A stretch of DNA of 64,000 bases from Ohtaekwangia sp. Its GTDB lineage: Bacteria; Bacteroidota; Bacteroidia; Cytophagales; Cyclobacteriaceae. The DNA lies in NCBI GenBank assembly GCA_021155195.1, contig JAJNPV010000042.1, forward strand, positions 558,001 to 622,000, read 5' to 3'. Positions 43,386-52,439 of this stretch are shown here, piece after piece. The position numbers and the translations under genes are program-made. Every line of letters starts with the position of its first letter. Positions within the stretch are counted from its first letter, which is position 1. The notes beneath the pieces were generated by a model that was not told where the DNA came from, did no database searches, and saw only the letters and a list, made by a program, of their open reading frames with translations.

Positions 43386-44093
43386 ATGAATTTGCCTGAA
43401 GAATTTAAGATAAGTGTGATTATCCCAACCTATAACGAGGAGGAAAGAATTCAACAACTTGTGGCATTTATTTCTGAACATGGTAAGGGGGTATGCGAGA
43501 TCATAGTTGTGGATGGAGGAAGCAACGATAACACCATTGAAAAGGCCGCTACTGCTGGCGCGATCGTTCTAAAATCAGATGTTTGTGGCAGGGCTAGTCA
43601 AATGAATTTAGGGGCGAAGTCTGCAATGGGTAACGTGCTTTATTTTGTTCATGCCGATGTTCAACTTCTACCTTCATTTGTTGTAGATATTAAGGAATCT
43701 ATCTACATGAACTATCCAGCGGGTTGTTATCGGTATCAATTCGATTCGGATAAGATAATGTTAGGGTTAAATGCTTATTGCACACGATTCAATGGATTAA
43801 TGTGCAGGGGAGGTGATCAAACGTTATTTGTGGTAAAGAAAATTTTTGATGCGTTAAGAGGCTTTAATGAATACTATGTTATAATGGAGGATTATGATTT
43901 TATAGTCAGAGTGAAGAAGAACTTCTCTTTTAGAGTAATTCCTAAGAATGTGGTGGTTTCGGCTAGAAAGTATGAAACGAATAGTTGGTTAAGGGTTCAG
44001 ATTGTTAATCTTATTGCCTTTATGATGTTTTATTTGAAGGTAAATCCCCTTGAAATAAAAAAAACTTATAGCAAATTGCTGACTTATCGATAA
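43386..44093 (+). CDS. Family 2 glycosyltransferase (TIGR04283-like)
   Basis: The 235-residue protein has the GT-A start VIIPTYNEEERIQQL, the diphosphate/metal strand IIVVDGGSNDNT and a YFVHADVQL segment in the DXD position. GCYRYQF and the FCRGGDQ-like block MCRGGDQTLFV follow, which fits the TIGR04283 subgroup of GT2 enzymes. The C-terminal 30 residues contain a hydrophobic segment (LIAFMMFYLKVNPL) that may lie on the membrane. Donor and acceptor sugars are unknown. The VOC gene follows after three bases, so the two are cotranscribed. Confidence 0.9.
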   Translation: MNLPEEFKISVIIPTYNEEERIQQLVAFISEHGKGVCEIIVVDGGSNDNTIEKAATAGAIVLKSDVCGRASQMNLGAKSAMGNVLYFVHADVQLLPSFVVDIKESIYMNYPAGCYRYQFDSDKIMLGLNAYCTRFNGLMCRGGDQTLFVVKKIFDALRGFNEYYVIMEDYDFIVRVKKNFSFRVIPKNVVVSARKYETNSWLRVQIVNLIAFMMFYLKVNPLEIKKTYSKLLTYR

Positions 44094-44096
44094 GGA

Positions 44097-45152
44097 ATGG
44101 GCTATAATATCAACGGAATTCAACAAATAGGTTTAGGCGTGCACGATGCGGAACAAGCCTGGGCTTGGTATCGCAAAGTTTTTGGCATGAATGTGCCTAT
44201 TTTTCGCGATCATGCAACTGCGGGACTAATGACTCGTTATACAGGTGACATTGCCCATCAGCGATATGCAATATTGGCTATGAATCTTGAAGGAGGGGCA
44301 GGTCTTGAAATTTGGCAATACACAAGCCGCGCTCCAAAGGCAGCTCCAAAAATTGAATTAGGTGATACTGGAGTTTGTGTTGTTAAAATTAAAGCTCGTT
44401 CGGTTGTTGAGGCTCACAAAAGTATGGCGGCTAAAGGGGTAACTATTCTTGGTGAACCTTCAGTAGCTCCAGATGGAAGAAAACATTTTTTTGCAGTTGA
44501 TCCTTATTCAAATTTGATTGAAATCATTGAATCGAAAAGCTGGTTTCAGGAGCGTAATCAAAATTTTGGTGGTGTAGCAGGGTGTATAATTGGAGTTACC
44601 GATATTGATAAGGCACTTAAGCTGTATCGTGATATTCTTGGGTTTGAGGAGATCGTTTATGATGAATCGAAACGGTTTACCGATTTTGAAAAATTGCCAC
44701 GAGGTACGCATTCATTTCGAAGGGTTTTGTTAAGATCGTCATCAATCCGGCAAGGAGCATTTGGTAAACTGCTGGGTCAGCACGAAGTTGAATTAATTCA
44801 AGTGGCTGCTGCGAGGCCCGAAAAAATATTTGAAAACCGGTGGTGGGGGGATCAGGGGTACATTCATGTTTGTTTTGATGTAACCAACATGGATGAGTTA
44901 TCTAAGACATGTGCACAAAAAGGATTTGAATTTACTGTTGATAGTCGTAACTCTTTTGATATGGGTAAAGCGGCCGGACACTTTGCGTATTGCGAAGATC
45001 CAGATGGAACGCTGGTTGAATTAGTAGAAACTCACAAAATACCAATCATTGAGAAGATCGGTTGGTATCTCAATTTGAAAAAAAGAGACCCATCCAAACC
45101 CTTACCAAACTGGATTTTGAAGTTGCTTTCGCTGAACCGCGTTAAAGACTAA
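44097..45152 (+). CDS. Two-domain VOC (glyoxalase/dioxygenase-like) protein
   Basis: The 351-residue protein carries two vicinal-oxygen-chelate units. The first spans about residues 6-145 (QIGLGVHDAEQAWAWYRKVFG through FAVDPYSNLIEII). The second spans about 155-320 (GCIIGVTDIDKALKLYRDILG through CEDPDGTLVELVE). Metal ligands of the His/Glu type are plausible at the starts and ends of each unit. The combination resembles HPPD or extradiol dioxygenases, but no specific reaction can be named. It lies three bases after the glycosyltransferase gene. Confidence 0.87.
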   Translation: MGYNINGIQQIGLGVHDAEQAWAWYRKVFGMNVPIFRDHATAGLMTRYTGDIAHQRYAILAMNLEGGAGLEIWQYTSRAPKAAPKIELGDTGVCVVKIKARSVVEAHKSMAAKGVTILGEPSVAPDGRKHFFAVDPYSNLIEIIESKSWFQERNQNFGGVAGCIIGVTDIDKALKLYRDILGFEEIVYDESKRFTDFEKLPRGTHSFRRVLLRSSSIRQGAFGKLLGQHEVELIQVAAARPEKIFENRWWGDQGYIHVCFDVTNMDELSKTCAQKGFEFTVDSRNSFDMGKAAGHFAYCEDPDGTLVELVETHKIPIIEKIGWYLNLKKRDPSKPLPNWILKLLSLNRVKD

Positions 45153-45163
45153 AAGGCCGTGAA

Positions 45164-46087
45164 CTACTTTACATCAAATTGCGTAGTGCCCATCAGGTAG
45201 CCATCGGTGTATATTTCAACCAGATAATGACCTGCAGTATATTCCGATCCTTTATCGTAGATGTAAATCAGTTTTTGGCCAGTGTTATCAAACAAAATCT
45301 CCTGTGCTGAAGTGTAAAATTCTTCTTTGCCATTAAGCATAAAAGTGCCTGAGCCTTTTGTTGTATCAAATATTGGCTGTCCATTCTCATCAATAATACG
45401 AATGAGTATTTTCTTTCCTTCAATAGGAGCTACCTTGTTTTCGGCAATGCTAAACTCAACTTTAATTTTTTCTAATTGCCTTTTTCTAAAGGGAGGATCT
45501 TTCTCTTTTCCTTTCGAGGTTACAGAAACCAGAGAAATTTTTTCAGCCTTCAACTGCGAGGCGATTGCAACTTTGGAAGCAAGCTCATCCTTGTTTTTTG
45601 TGAGTTGATTAAGCGAATCATTCAATACATTCTGTTTGGTCTTTAAAGTTCTGTTTTCTGAGTAGAGTTCTTTATTTACTGATTTTAATTTGTCTATCTC
45701 ATCGTCTTTCAGCTTTAGCAACTCTTCATATCCTTCCAATCTGTCTTTCAATTCTTTAATTGCTTTGGTACTGCGACTATTGCTTCGGTTTAATTCAGCC
45801 GTTACTTCGGCTTTGGCCTTTTCCAGTTCGGTTACATCACCCCCCAACTTCTCTATCTCTGCTATCTTTTGATCCAATTCTAATTTAACGTCATTCAAAC
45901 GCTGCATGGTAGAGGCTAAATCTTCTTCAGTATTTACCAACTCTTCTTTTACTTCAACTTTCTCCTGATAATCGAGGTATATCTTTATACTTTGAACAAT
46001 AACGATTACTGCAAGAATACCTACAATAATGCCCATTCTGTTGCTCGCTTTCTTGGGGGCCGGAGTGGGGGTGGTTGGTTGTGTCAT
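45164..46087 (-). CDS. Membrane-anchored coiled-coil protein of unknown function
   Basis: The 307-residue protein has a Thr/Pro-rich N-terminus and one membrane segment (about residues 18-38, MGIIVGILAVIVIVQS). A long Glu/Lys/Leu heptad coiled coil (about 40-185) follows, then a C-terminal beta-rich domain (about 200-307, with KVEFSIAENKV and GTFMLNGKEEFYTS). The layout suggests a periplasmic or cytoplasmic spacer with a sandwich-like end. Related proteins occur in Cytophagales from memory; function unknown. It converges with the VOC gene with 11 bases between stops. Confidence 0.78.
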   Translation of the reverse strand: MTQPTTPTPAPKKASNRMGIIVGILAVIVIVQSIKIYLDYQEKVEVKEELVNTEEDLASTMQRLNDVKLELDQKIAEIEKLGGDVTELEKAKAEVTAELNRSNSRSTKAIKELKDRLEGYEELLKLKDDEIDKLKSVNKELYSENRTLKTKQNVLNDSLNQLTKNKDELASKVAIASQLKAEKISLVSVTSKGKEKDPPFRKRQLEKIKVEFSIAENKVAPIEGKKILIRIIDENGQPIFDTTKGSGTFMLNGKEEFYTSAQEILFDNTGQKLIYIYDKGSEYTAGHYLVEIYTDGYLMGTTQFDVK

Positions 46088-46106
46088 AATTAAGATTTCA
46101 GATTGT

Positions 46107-46137
46107 AAAATTAGCTTTTATTGAAGTGATTACCAAC
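46107..46137 (-). promoter_or_regulatory. Putative promoter for the coiled-coil protein gene
   Basis: On the minus strand TTG (46135-46137), a 20-base spacer and TAATTTTA (46107-46114, one mismatch) precede the ATG at 46087 by about 20 bases. Confidence 0.4.
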
Positions 46138-46140
46138 GCA

Positions 46141-46923
46141 CTACATCTTCCAAACGAAGTGTTGTCGATTAAGTGCCGGATCAAAGAACAGAATCCCACA
46201 GCGAAATAAGTCCACACTTCCATAGACCAATTCATGCCTGCTTAATTCCTTCCATGCTTTTGTCATTTCTTCAGAATGATAGATATCATCCAACACAATG
46301 ATTCCTTTCTGAGCTATTCGTTTGGATAACAAGTTGAAGTATCGAATTGTAGGTTCATATCGATGGTTTGCATCCATCAATGCGAAATCTATTTTAGAGG
46401 GATTTTGAAGATAATCAGAAAGAGTGTTATCAATGTTACCTTCAATCAGTCTTATGTTCTTGGTATTAAAATATTCAAAATGGGTAAAGGCAATGTTGAT
46501 CAAGTCTTTATTTCCCTCAAACGTGACGACCTTAGATTGGGATTGTTTTGCGAGATAGAGTGAGGTGATGCCAGCGGATGTACCCAATTCAACTATTGAC
46601 GTTGCCTCCATGTAATTGACTAACCTAAAAAATAATTCACATAAGGGGCGAGGACTAATACTGGTAGTAGCTACCTTAGCCAAGGATCTTTTTTCATTTT
46701 TGAAATGGGCGGACTGGGCTCCCAAATCCTTCATCTCAATTTCGAGTGTACTTTGAAGAAGCTTATTGCGTACATTTTCGATCTCATCAAAACCAGGAAT
46801 TTGATTTTTGTTGAGGATCACTTTTTCATAAAAATCAAAAAAGTATGGTGAATGAATAGAGTGTTCATCCACTACGTGCAGCCAATGGTTGAGATAGGAT
46901 TTTATCTTGAAAGAAAGAGCCAC
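46141..46923 (-). CDS. Class I SAM-dependent methyltransferase (O-methyltransferase-like)
   Basis: The 260-residue protein begins with GTG. The Rossmann SAM motif I is VELGTSAGITSLYLA (about 115-129). TFEGNKDLINIA follows as the acidic strand, then IDFALMDANHRYEPT and IIVLDDIYHS, matching O-methyltransferase-like enzymes such as the methyltransferase-24 group. The N-terminal 90 residues are helical and may form a dimer or substrate lid. The substrate is unknown. The gene stands between the coiled-coil protein and apaG, all on the minus strand. Confidence 0.86.
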   Translation of the reverse strand: MALSFKIKSYLNHWLHVVDEHSIHSPYFFDFYEKVILNKNQIPGFDEIENVRNKLLQSTLEIEMKDLGAQSAHFKNEKRSLAKVATTSISPRPLCELFFRLVNYMEATSIVELGTSAGITSLYLAKQSQSKVVTFEGNKDLINIAFTHFEYFNTKNIRLIEGNIDNTLSDYLQNPSKIDFALMDANHRYEPTIRYFNLLSKRIAQKGIIVLDDIYHSEEMTKAWKELSRHELVYGSVDLFRCGILFFDPALNRQHFVWKM

Positions 46924-46981
46924 ACTAATTCAGAAGTAGAGATAATATTTACGGAAGGTAGTGAGAATCGTTGAAGAACGA

Positions 46982-47368
46982 TTAATTAAGTCGCAAGGGA
47001 GCAACCATAGTAAATTCAGGCACCACTACTTCAAACTTAAATCCATCAACGATGCGTTCCATTTGATACGTGCCAACCATTTTGCCAATTCCTGATTTTA
47101 AATTGCATCCCGAAACATACTGATGAGCCTGCCCGGGTTCTAAAACCGGTTGTTGACCGACCACACCTTCACCTTCTACTTCACGCGATTGAAAGCCAGC
47201 ATCATAGATGTGCCAACGCCTACGCAGCAGTTGAATAGTAAATTCACTTTGGTTTTCAATAGTGATGCGATAGGTAAACACATAGTGATATTGGCTGGGG
47301 CTGGAGTAGGAGGGTTGATACTCCGTTTCCACAGTTACTTTAATACCTTGTGTTATTTCAGCAATCAT
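46982..47368 (-). CDS. apaG: ApaG protein
   Basis: The 128-residue protein has the ApaG/DUF525 fold, with the recognisable LLRRRWHIYDA block, GEGVVGQQPVLEPGQAHQY and MVGTYQM. Its role is poorly defined; E. coli apaG mutants are affected in Co2+/Mg2+ handling. Length is normal. The ATG at 47368 lies only about five bases after a strong -7 box, so the mRNA may be leaderless. Confidence 0.95.
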   Translation of the reverse strand: MIAEITQGIKVTVETEYQPSYSSPSQYHYVFTYRITIENQSEFTIQLLRRRWHIYDAGFQSREVEGEGVVGQQPVLEPGQAHQYVSGCNLKSGIGKMVGTYQMERIVDGFKFEVVVPEFTMVAPLRLN

Positions 47369-47373
47369 TCGTT

Positions 47374-47402
47374 CAAAAATATCATTTTTTTCTATTTTTC
47401 AA
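47374..47402 (-). promoter_or_regulatory. Promoter of apaG
   Basis: On the minus strand TTG (47400-47402), an 18-base spacer of mostly A and TATTTTTG (47374-47381) match the consensus exactly. The predicted start of transcription lies at the apaG ATG. Confidence 0.6.
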
Positions 47403-47438
47403 TCTGGTAAGTCCATTCGTTCACCGAAAATTAATTTC

Positions 47439-48107
47439 ATGACCTCTGATGTTAAAATAGCACCTTCCTGGAAAGAAAAGCTCAAAATTCAGTTTGAGCA
47501 GCCCTATTTTAACCAATTGATAGACTTTGTTAAGGAGGAATATCGAACGCAAACAGTATATCCACCCGGCAAAGAAATCTTCAGGGCTTTTGATTGTGCC
47601 GATTTTAAGGATGTTAAAGTGGTGATTATTGGGCAAGATCCCTACCACGGAATGGGGCAGGCGAATGGCTTGTGTTTTTCGGTGCGCGATGGAGTGACTA
47701 TGCCTCCTTCCCTAAAAAATATCTTTAAAGAAATTGAAAAAGATTTAGGCAAACCTTTCCCGAAAAGTGGTGATTTGGAACGCTGGGCAAACCAAGGTGT
47801 GTTACTTCTTAATGCTACACTTACAGTTAGAGGTTCCTCACCGGGGTCACATCAAAAAAAAGGTTGGGAAGAATTTACCGATGCAGTTATTAAAGTAATC
47901 TCAGAAGAGAAGAACAATGTGGTGTTTCTACTTTGGGGAGCTTATGCACAAAAGAAAGGCGAGATTATTGATCGCTCTAAGCATCTTGTGTTGATGTCGG
48001 CACATCCATCACCGTTCTCAGCCGACCGTGGTTTTTTTGGAAACAAACATTTCAGTAAGACGAATGCCTACCTGAAGAGTAAGGGATTGAAGGAGATTGA
48101 TTGGTAA
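47439..48107 (+). CDS. ung: Uracil-DNA glycosylase
   Basis: The 222-residue family 1 enzyme has the water-activating loop GQDPYHG (about residues 66-72), PPSLKNIFKE, the strand LLLNATLTV and the intercalation loop SAHPSPFSA. It removes uracil from DNA. Length is normal. It is divergent from apaG and followed by an intergenic repeat. Confidence 0.97.
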   Translation: MTSDVKIAPSWKEKLKIQFEQPYFNQLIDFVKEEYRTQTVYPPGKEIFRAFDCADFKDVKVVIIGQDPYHGMGQANGLCFSVRDGVTMPPSLKNIFKEIEKDLGKPFPKSGDLERWANQGVLLLNATLTVRGSSPGSHQKKGWEEFTDAVIKVISEEKNNVVFLLWGAYAQKKGEIIDRSKHLVLMSAHPSPFSADRGFFGNKHFSKTNAYLKSKGLKEIDW

Positions 48108-48109
48108 CT

Positions 48110-48173
48110 ATTCGTTACTGGATACTCGATCCTTGGATTTTCCAGCATCAAGTATCCAGTGACTAGTATCCCC
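48110..48173. repeat. CTGGATACTCGAT-type intergenic repeat, copy 3
   Basis: The convergent gap between ung and lepB holds TACTGGATACTCGATCC, TCCAGCATCAAGTATCCAG and CTAGTATCC. The same words, partly inverted, occur at 30571-30650, and weakly at 19587-19630. GGATACTC... and ...AGTATCC can pair, so it may also act as a terminator hairpin. Confidence 0.5.
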
Positions 48174-48174
48174 T

Positions 48175-49329
48175 TTATTTAACCAATTTAAAGAATCTGT
48201 TCCAGCGAATCTTGTTCAGGAAGCTTCCGTGTTTGTTGATGGAGAGCCAGATAAAAAATCCTTTTCCTACAATATGATCTTCAGGCACAAAGCCCCAGTA
48301 ACGCGAGTCGAGTGAGTTATGACGGTTATCACCCATCATAAAATAATAATTCTGCTTGAAAGTGTATTCAGTTACTTCTTTACCATCAATAAGCAGTTTG
48401 TCCCCTTCAATCTTTACGTCCTTATTCAAGTCGTAATCTTTAATGGTGCGGCCATAGGTGAAGAGGGTCGAATCATTGATAACGATTTTCATTCCTTCTT
48501 TTGGAATGGTTAATGGCCCATAATTATCACCGTTCCATTTAGTATATTTTGTTCCTGGGAAGATTCGGGCATCCGGACCTTCGTGAGTTCTGTAATCTTC
48601 AACAACAGAAGTAATGTAAGGCAATGCTTTCAGCTCATCAACTTTAGCCTTTGTAAGAAACATTTGATACAACACCTTATTGGTTTCTGGCCTACCTTGA
48701 AAACTGTAATCATCGGGGTCGATATCTAACTTCTCAAGATTGCGCTCATTTATTTCATCTTTCGAGGTAACGAGATAACTTAATTGTTCTTCGGGAGGGT
48801 TGGGTTGCGCTTCTCCGTTTATAAATAACTGACGATCCTTTATTTCTAAAATGTCACCAGGTATAGCTACACAGCGTTTAATATAATTTGTTTTAAGATC
48901 AACCGGGTAATCAATCCAGGTTGATGAATTCATATTGGGATAATTGTTTTCAGCAATACCTGGAACATTAAATACAACTACATCATTTCTTTTTACGTGG
49001 GTGAATCCAGGCAATCGATAAGTTGGTAACTGAACCCAGTCTAAGTATGAAGGAATTTCGGTGAACCAGATTTTTTGATGAGTAAGTGGAATTTGAAGTG
49101 GTGTGCGCGGGGTACGCGTTCCGTAATGAAACTTGCTTACAAAAAGAAAATCACCCACTAGCATGGAGTTCTCCATAGAAGGAGTGGGAATGGTATAAGC
49201 CTCCATAATGAGCCAACGGATAAGCGTTGCGGCCACTACAGCAAACAAGATGGCATCCCACCATTCGCGCAAAGCAGATTTTGGTTTTTGCTTAGTTTCC
49301 TCTTTTTTCTCCCAAAACTTCCAATTCAT
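48175..49329 (-). CDS. lepB: Signal peptidase I
   Basis: The 384-residue protein has an N-terminal membrane segment (about 26-42), box B with the nucleophile Ser in IPTPSMENSMLVGD (about 47-60), and the general base Lys in NYIKRCVAIPGD. The C-terminal box GDNRHNSLDSRYWG also belongs to the family. The region between the Lys box and the last box is about 130 residues longer than in a minimal SPase, as often seen in Bacteroidota. It removes signal peptides from the many exported proteins coded here. It is 55 bases after dapB in the parA-parB-DUF5683-dapB-lepB series. Confidence 0.96.
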   Translation of the reverse strand: MNWKFWEKKEETKQKPKSALREWWDAILFAVVAATLIRWLIMEAYTIPTPSMENSMLVGDFLFVSKFHYGTRTPRTPLQIPLTHQKIWFTEIPSYLDWVQLPTYRLPGFTHVKRNDVVVFNVPGIAENNYPNMNSSTWIDYPVDLKTNYIKRCVAIPGDILEIKDRQLFINGEAQPNPPEEQLSYLVTSKDEINERNLEKLDIDPDDYSFQGRPETNKVLYQMFLTKAKVDELKALPYITSVVEDYRTHEGPDARIFPGTKYTKWNGDNYGPLTIPKEGMKIVINDSTLFTYGRTIKDYDLNKDVKIEGDKLLIDGKEVTEYTFKQNYYFMMGDNRHNSLDSRYWGFVPEDHIVGKGFFIWLSINKHGSFLNKIRWNRFFKLVK

Positions 49330-49384
49330 AACCTTTTTACTATTTAAAATCTGGCAAATAAAATCATTTTTGATTTAGTACGGA

Positions 49385-50092
49385 CTACACCTTTAAAAAA
49401 TCATCCATGGTGAGTACTCCTTTTTTGTCGGCAAGCCACTCAGCAACCAGCACAGCACCCAATGCAAATCCTTCGCGAGAGTGAGCCGTATGCGTGATTT
49501 CAAGATCATCAATTGTAGATTGATACCTTACTGTGTGAGTTCCGGGTGCAGGATCGACCCGGAATGAATTAATGGAAAGAGATTCATCGTTATCGCTGCT
49601 TCCTAACTTCCATTCTTTTTTTCGATTCAGGTTTTTAATTACGCCTTCTGCCAAGGTAATAGCCGTACCACTTGGGGCATCTTTCTTTTGGGTATGATGG
49701 GTTTCATCAATAGACACTTGATATTGCGGATATCGATCCATCATCTGCGCAAGCAATTGATTTAACTTAAAAAAAAGGTTTACTCCTAAACTATAGTTTG
49801 ATGCATAAAAGAAGGTTCCGTTTTTTTCAATGCAATACTTTTCAACTTCAGATTTGTGATTTAGCCAACCGGTTGTTCCACAGGCCACAGGAATTCTTTT
49901 TTCAAAACAGGTTTTTAAATTATTGACAACGGCTTCGGGTTGGGTAAACTCAATGGCGACATCAACGGGTTTATTGAAGCCAGAAAGATTATCACTTACA
50001 TCAATCCTATCGACAATTTCATGGCCACGGTTAATGGCAATCCCTTCAATTATTTTACCCATCTTACCATATCCAATCAATAGTATTTTCAT
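49385..50092 (-). CDS. dapB: 4-hydroxy-tetrahydrodipicolinate reductase
   Basis: The 235-residue enzyme has the nucleotide-binding start LIGYGKMGK, the segment CGTTGW, SNYSLGVNLF and KDAPSGTA, all diagnostic for DapB. It reduces the dihydrodipicolinate precursor in the lysine/diaminopimelate pathway that feeds peptidoglycan. It is slightly shorter than E. coli DapB (about 270). It lies 14 bases after the DUF5683 gene. Confidence 0.96.
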   Translation of the reverse strand: MKILLIGYGKMGKIIEGIAINRGHEIVDRIDVSDNLSGFNKPVDVAIEFTQPEAVVNNLKTCFEKRIPVACGTTGWLNHKSEVEKYCIEKNGTFFYASNYSLGVNLFFKLNQLLAQMMDRYPQYQVSIDETHHTQKKDAPSGTAITLAEGVIKNLNRKKEWKLGSSDNDESLSINSFRVDPAPGTHTVRYQSTIDDLEITHTAHSREGFALGAVLVAEWLADKKGVLTMDDFLKV

Positions 50093-50106
50093 TTTAAATG
50101 ATAGGT

Positions 50107-50703
50107 TTAGAATCTTAGTTTCAATGCAAGTCCTGTGCTTCGGCCAATCATGTAATTGTTTTCCATGGTGGGTTCAAGAGTTATTTGCAATTTGGGATTC
50201 AGGTCAAACTCTTTTAAGTGAGCATCTACATGTGCGTCAACCATCTGAAGAATGTAAAAAAATCCCGTAAGGATAATAAGGAAATCCCGCTCGCGTCTTG
50301 TCCTGTCAACAACCGAACGAAGTTGATCTGTTGTGAGATTATCAGGACTTACTCCTCCGTTTAATGTAGGATCATTAAGCAAATCATAAAGATCATTTTT
50401 GAAGTCCACATTAAGGCCATGATAGAAATTTGCGCCATAGATCAAAGCAGCAAAACCACCATATACCAAGGGCATTTTCCAATATTTCTTGTTGTAAAAT
50501 TGACCAGCCCCAGGGAGAACGGCAGCATAAAGCATTGCTTTTCTTGGATCATATCGCGCAGCATACGACTCAATTTTTTCAATGGGACGACTATTTTGTA
50601 CGAGAGTGTCAGCCAGGTTACCGGATGGTATTGTGTCATTCTCCTGCGAAAAGCAGAAGTTAAAAACAAAAAGTAGAATGCCTATGATGCCGGCTCCACG
50701 CAT
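50107..50703 (-). CDS. DUF5683 membrane protein
   Basis: The 198-residue protein has a signal peptide ending CFSQ (about residue 19). The conserved block PRKAMLYAAVLPGAGQFYNKKYWK fits DUF5683, as do two hydrophobic segments (about 78-97 and 139-158). The Pro-Gly-Ala-Gly-Gln-Phe-Tyr-Asn motif is the family hallmark. The function is unknown; the position between parB and dapB is conserved in related genomes from memory. It starts one base after the parB stop. Confidence 0.9.
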   Translation of the reverse strand: MRGAGIIGILLFVFNFCFSQENDTIPSGNLADTLVQNSRPIEKIESYAARYDPRKAMLYAAVLPGAGQFYNKKYWKMPLVYGGFAALIYGANFYHGLNVDFKNDLYDLLNDPTLNGGVSPDNLTTDQLRSVVDRTRRERDFLIILTGFFYILQMVDAHVDAHLKEFDLNPKLQITLEPTMENNYMIGRSTGLALKLRF

Positions 50704-50704
50704 G

Positions 50705-51613
50705 TTATACTTTTAGAATATCCAGAATACGGTTAAGATCTTCAATTGAAAGAAATGGAATTCGAATATCGCCCTTCTTGCCATCGCTCTTTACACTAAC
50801 TTTCGTGCCAAAGTGTGATGATAACCGGGTTTGAAGTTGGGTAACTTCTTTCGCCTGCGATTGGGGAGTATTAGAGGTTGTAGTTTCTTTGGTGGTTGAA
50901 GTTAGCTCACGCGCTAGTTCTTCTACCTTGCGCACGGAAAGATCCTCGGCAAGCGTTTTCTTAAAAATGTAAAGTTGTGAGTCTGGATTTTCAACATTGA
51001 TGATTGCACGCGCATGCCCCATTGTGAGTTTATTGTCACGCATAGCGATTTGAATATCGGGTGGAAGTTTTAACAGGCGCAAGTAGTTGGTGACGGTGGA
51101 GCGACTTTTGCCTACGCGATCACCAAGTTCTTCCTGCTTTAGATTACACTCGCTAATCAGGCGCTGGTAACTAAGCGAAATTTCAATCGGATTAAGATTT
51201 TCGCGCTGAATATTTTCAATCAATGCCATCTCAAGCATTTGTTGGTCATCAGCTGTTCGCACATAAGCCGGAATCTTTGTAAGACCCGCTAACTTTGACG
51301 CCTGAAACCTGCGCTCTCCAGAGATTAACTGATACTGATTGTTCGAAAATTTGCGAACCGTAATAGGTTGAATAATGCCATGAACTTTAATTGATTCAGA
51401 CAGTTCCTTTAACGCTTCCTGATCGAAATGCTGACGTGGCTGAAATGGATTTGTTTCAATTTCGGTTAGTAAGATTTCATTAATAGAATCTGTAACCACT
51501 TTATTCTCTTTTTCCCGAACGGGAGAGGTTACATCTACATCTAATTTCTCATCTTCAGGAGTATCGCTCAGCAACGCGCTTAAGCCTCTACCTAATGCTT
51601 TTTTCTTACTCAT
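50705..51613 (-). CDS. parB: Chromosome partitioning protein ParB
   Basis: The 302-residue protein opens with GRGLSALL, followed by NPFQPRQHFD (N-terminal ParB box), the CTP-binding GERRFQASKLAGL box, ALIENIQRENLNP, and a helix-turn-helix (EELGDRVGKSRSTVTNYLRLLKLP) that reads parS. A C-terminal dimer domain ends the protein. No perfect parS site is visible in the window. It overlaps parA by four bases. Confidence 0.97.
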   Translation of the reverse strand: MSKKKALGRGLSALLSDTPEDEKLDVDVTSPVREKENKVVTDSINEILLTEIETNPFQPRQHFDQEALKELSESIKVHGIIQPITVRKFSNNQYQLISGERRFQASKLAGLTKIPAYVRTADDQQMLEMALIENIQRENLNPIEISLSYQRLISECNLKQEELGDRVGKSRSTVTNYLRLLKLPPDIQIAMRDNKLTMGHARAIINVENPDSQLYIFKKTLAEDLSVRKVEELARELTSTTKETTTSNTPQSQAKEVTQLQTRLSSHFGTKVSVKSDGKKGDIRIPFLSIEDLNRILDILKV

Positions 51614-52383
51614 TTTACTATACCGTTTTTATCCAGAATTTCATGAGCCAGATTCAAATAACTAATAGCTCCTTTGCTTTCGGCATCATGAACAATAACG
51701 GGTAACCCAAAACTAGGCGACTCACTCAATTTTACGTTACGTGGTATAATTGTTTTAAAAGCTATGTTCTTGAAATGAGTTCGCACCTCTTCAACAACCT
51801 GATTGCCCAACGATGTGCGGGAATCGTAAAGGGTTAATAGAATACCCTCGATTTCTAATCTTGGATTTAGTCTAGTCTGGATAATTTTTATCGTGTTCAA
51901 TAATTTTCCCAATCCTTCCAATGCAAAATATTCACATTGCACAGGAATCATTACTGAATCTGCTGCAGTTAATGAGTTGATGGTAATCAAACCCAACGAG
52001 GGCGAACAGTCAATGATTATGAAGTCATATAAATCTTTGATGGAAGCTAACGCGTTCTTCATCTTCTCTTCACGCTGCTCTATGTTTACCATTTCCACTT
52101 CAGCACCCACTAAATCAATGTGCGAGGGGAGTATATCCAAATATTTTAAGTCATTCTTAACAATAGCATCTAATGGATTTACGCCATCCACCATACATTC
52201 ATAAATGCCTTTCTTAACTTCTTTAGGATTAATGCCTAACCCTGATGTTGAGTTTGCTTGAGGATCAGCATCAACCAACAAAGTTTTGCACTCAAGCACA
52301 GCAAGGCTGGCAGCCAGGTTTATGGCCGTAGTGGTTTTGCCTACGCCTCCTTTTTGATTCGCAATGGCGATAATTTTACCCAT
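51610..52383 (-). CDS. parA: Chromosome partitioning ATPase ParA (Soj-like)
   Basis: The 257-residue ATPase has the deviant Walker A KGGVGKTTTAINLA at about residues 11-24, VDADPQANS and the DCSPSLG strand. It drives chromosome segregation with ParB. Its size fits chromosomal Soj-type proteins. The mRNA is predicted to begin with the hairpin that also terminates yidC. Confidence 0.97.
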   Translation of the reverse strand: MGKIIAIANQKGGVGKTTTAINLAASLAVLECKTLLVDADPQANSTSGLGINPKEVKKGIYECMVDGVNPLDAIVKNDLKYLDILPSHIDLVGAEVEMVNIEQREEKMKNALASIKDLYDFIIIDCSPSLGLITINSLTAADSVMIPVQCEYFALEGLGKLLNTIKIIQTRLNPRLEIEGILLTLYDSRTSLGNQVVEEVRTHFKNIAFKTIIPRNVKLSESPSFGLPVIVHDAESKGAISYLNLAHEILDKNGIVK

Positions 52384-52409
52384 TCTTAGGTTTCTGTGGT
52401 TGTTCAGTT

Positions 52410-52437
52410 AAAAAAATAACCCCGACTTAATCGGGGC
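52410..52437 (-). terminator. Terminator of the pyrG-yidC transcript, located in the parA leader
   Basis: On the minus strand CCCCGA (52431-52436), a five-base loop TTAAG and TCGGGG (52420-52425) form a stem. The T-rich run TTATTTTTTT follows at once, as expected of an intrinsic terminator. Confidence 0.78.
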
Positions 52438-52439
52438 TA

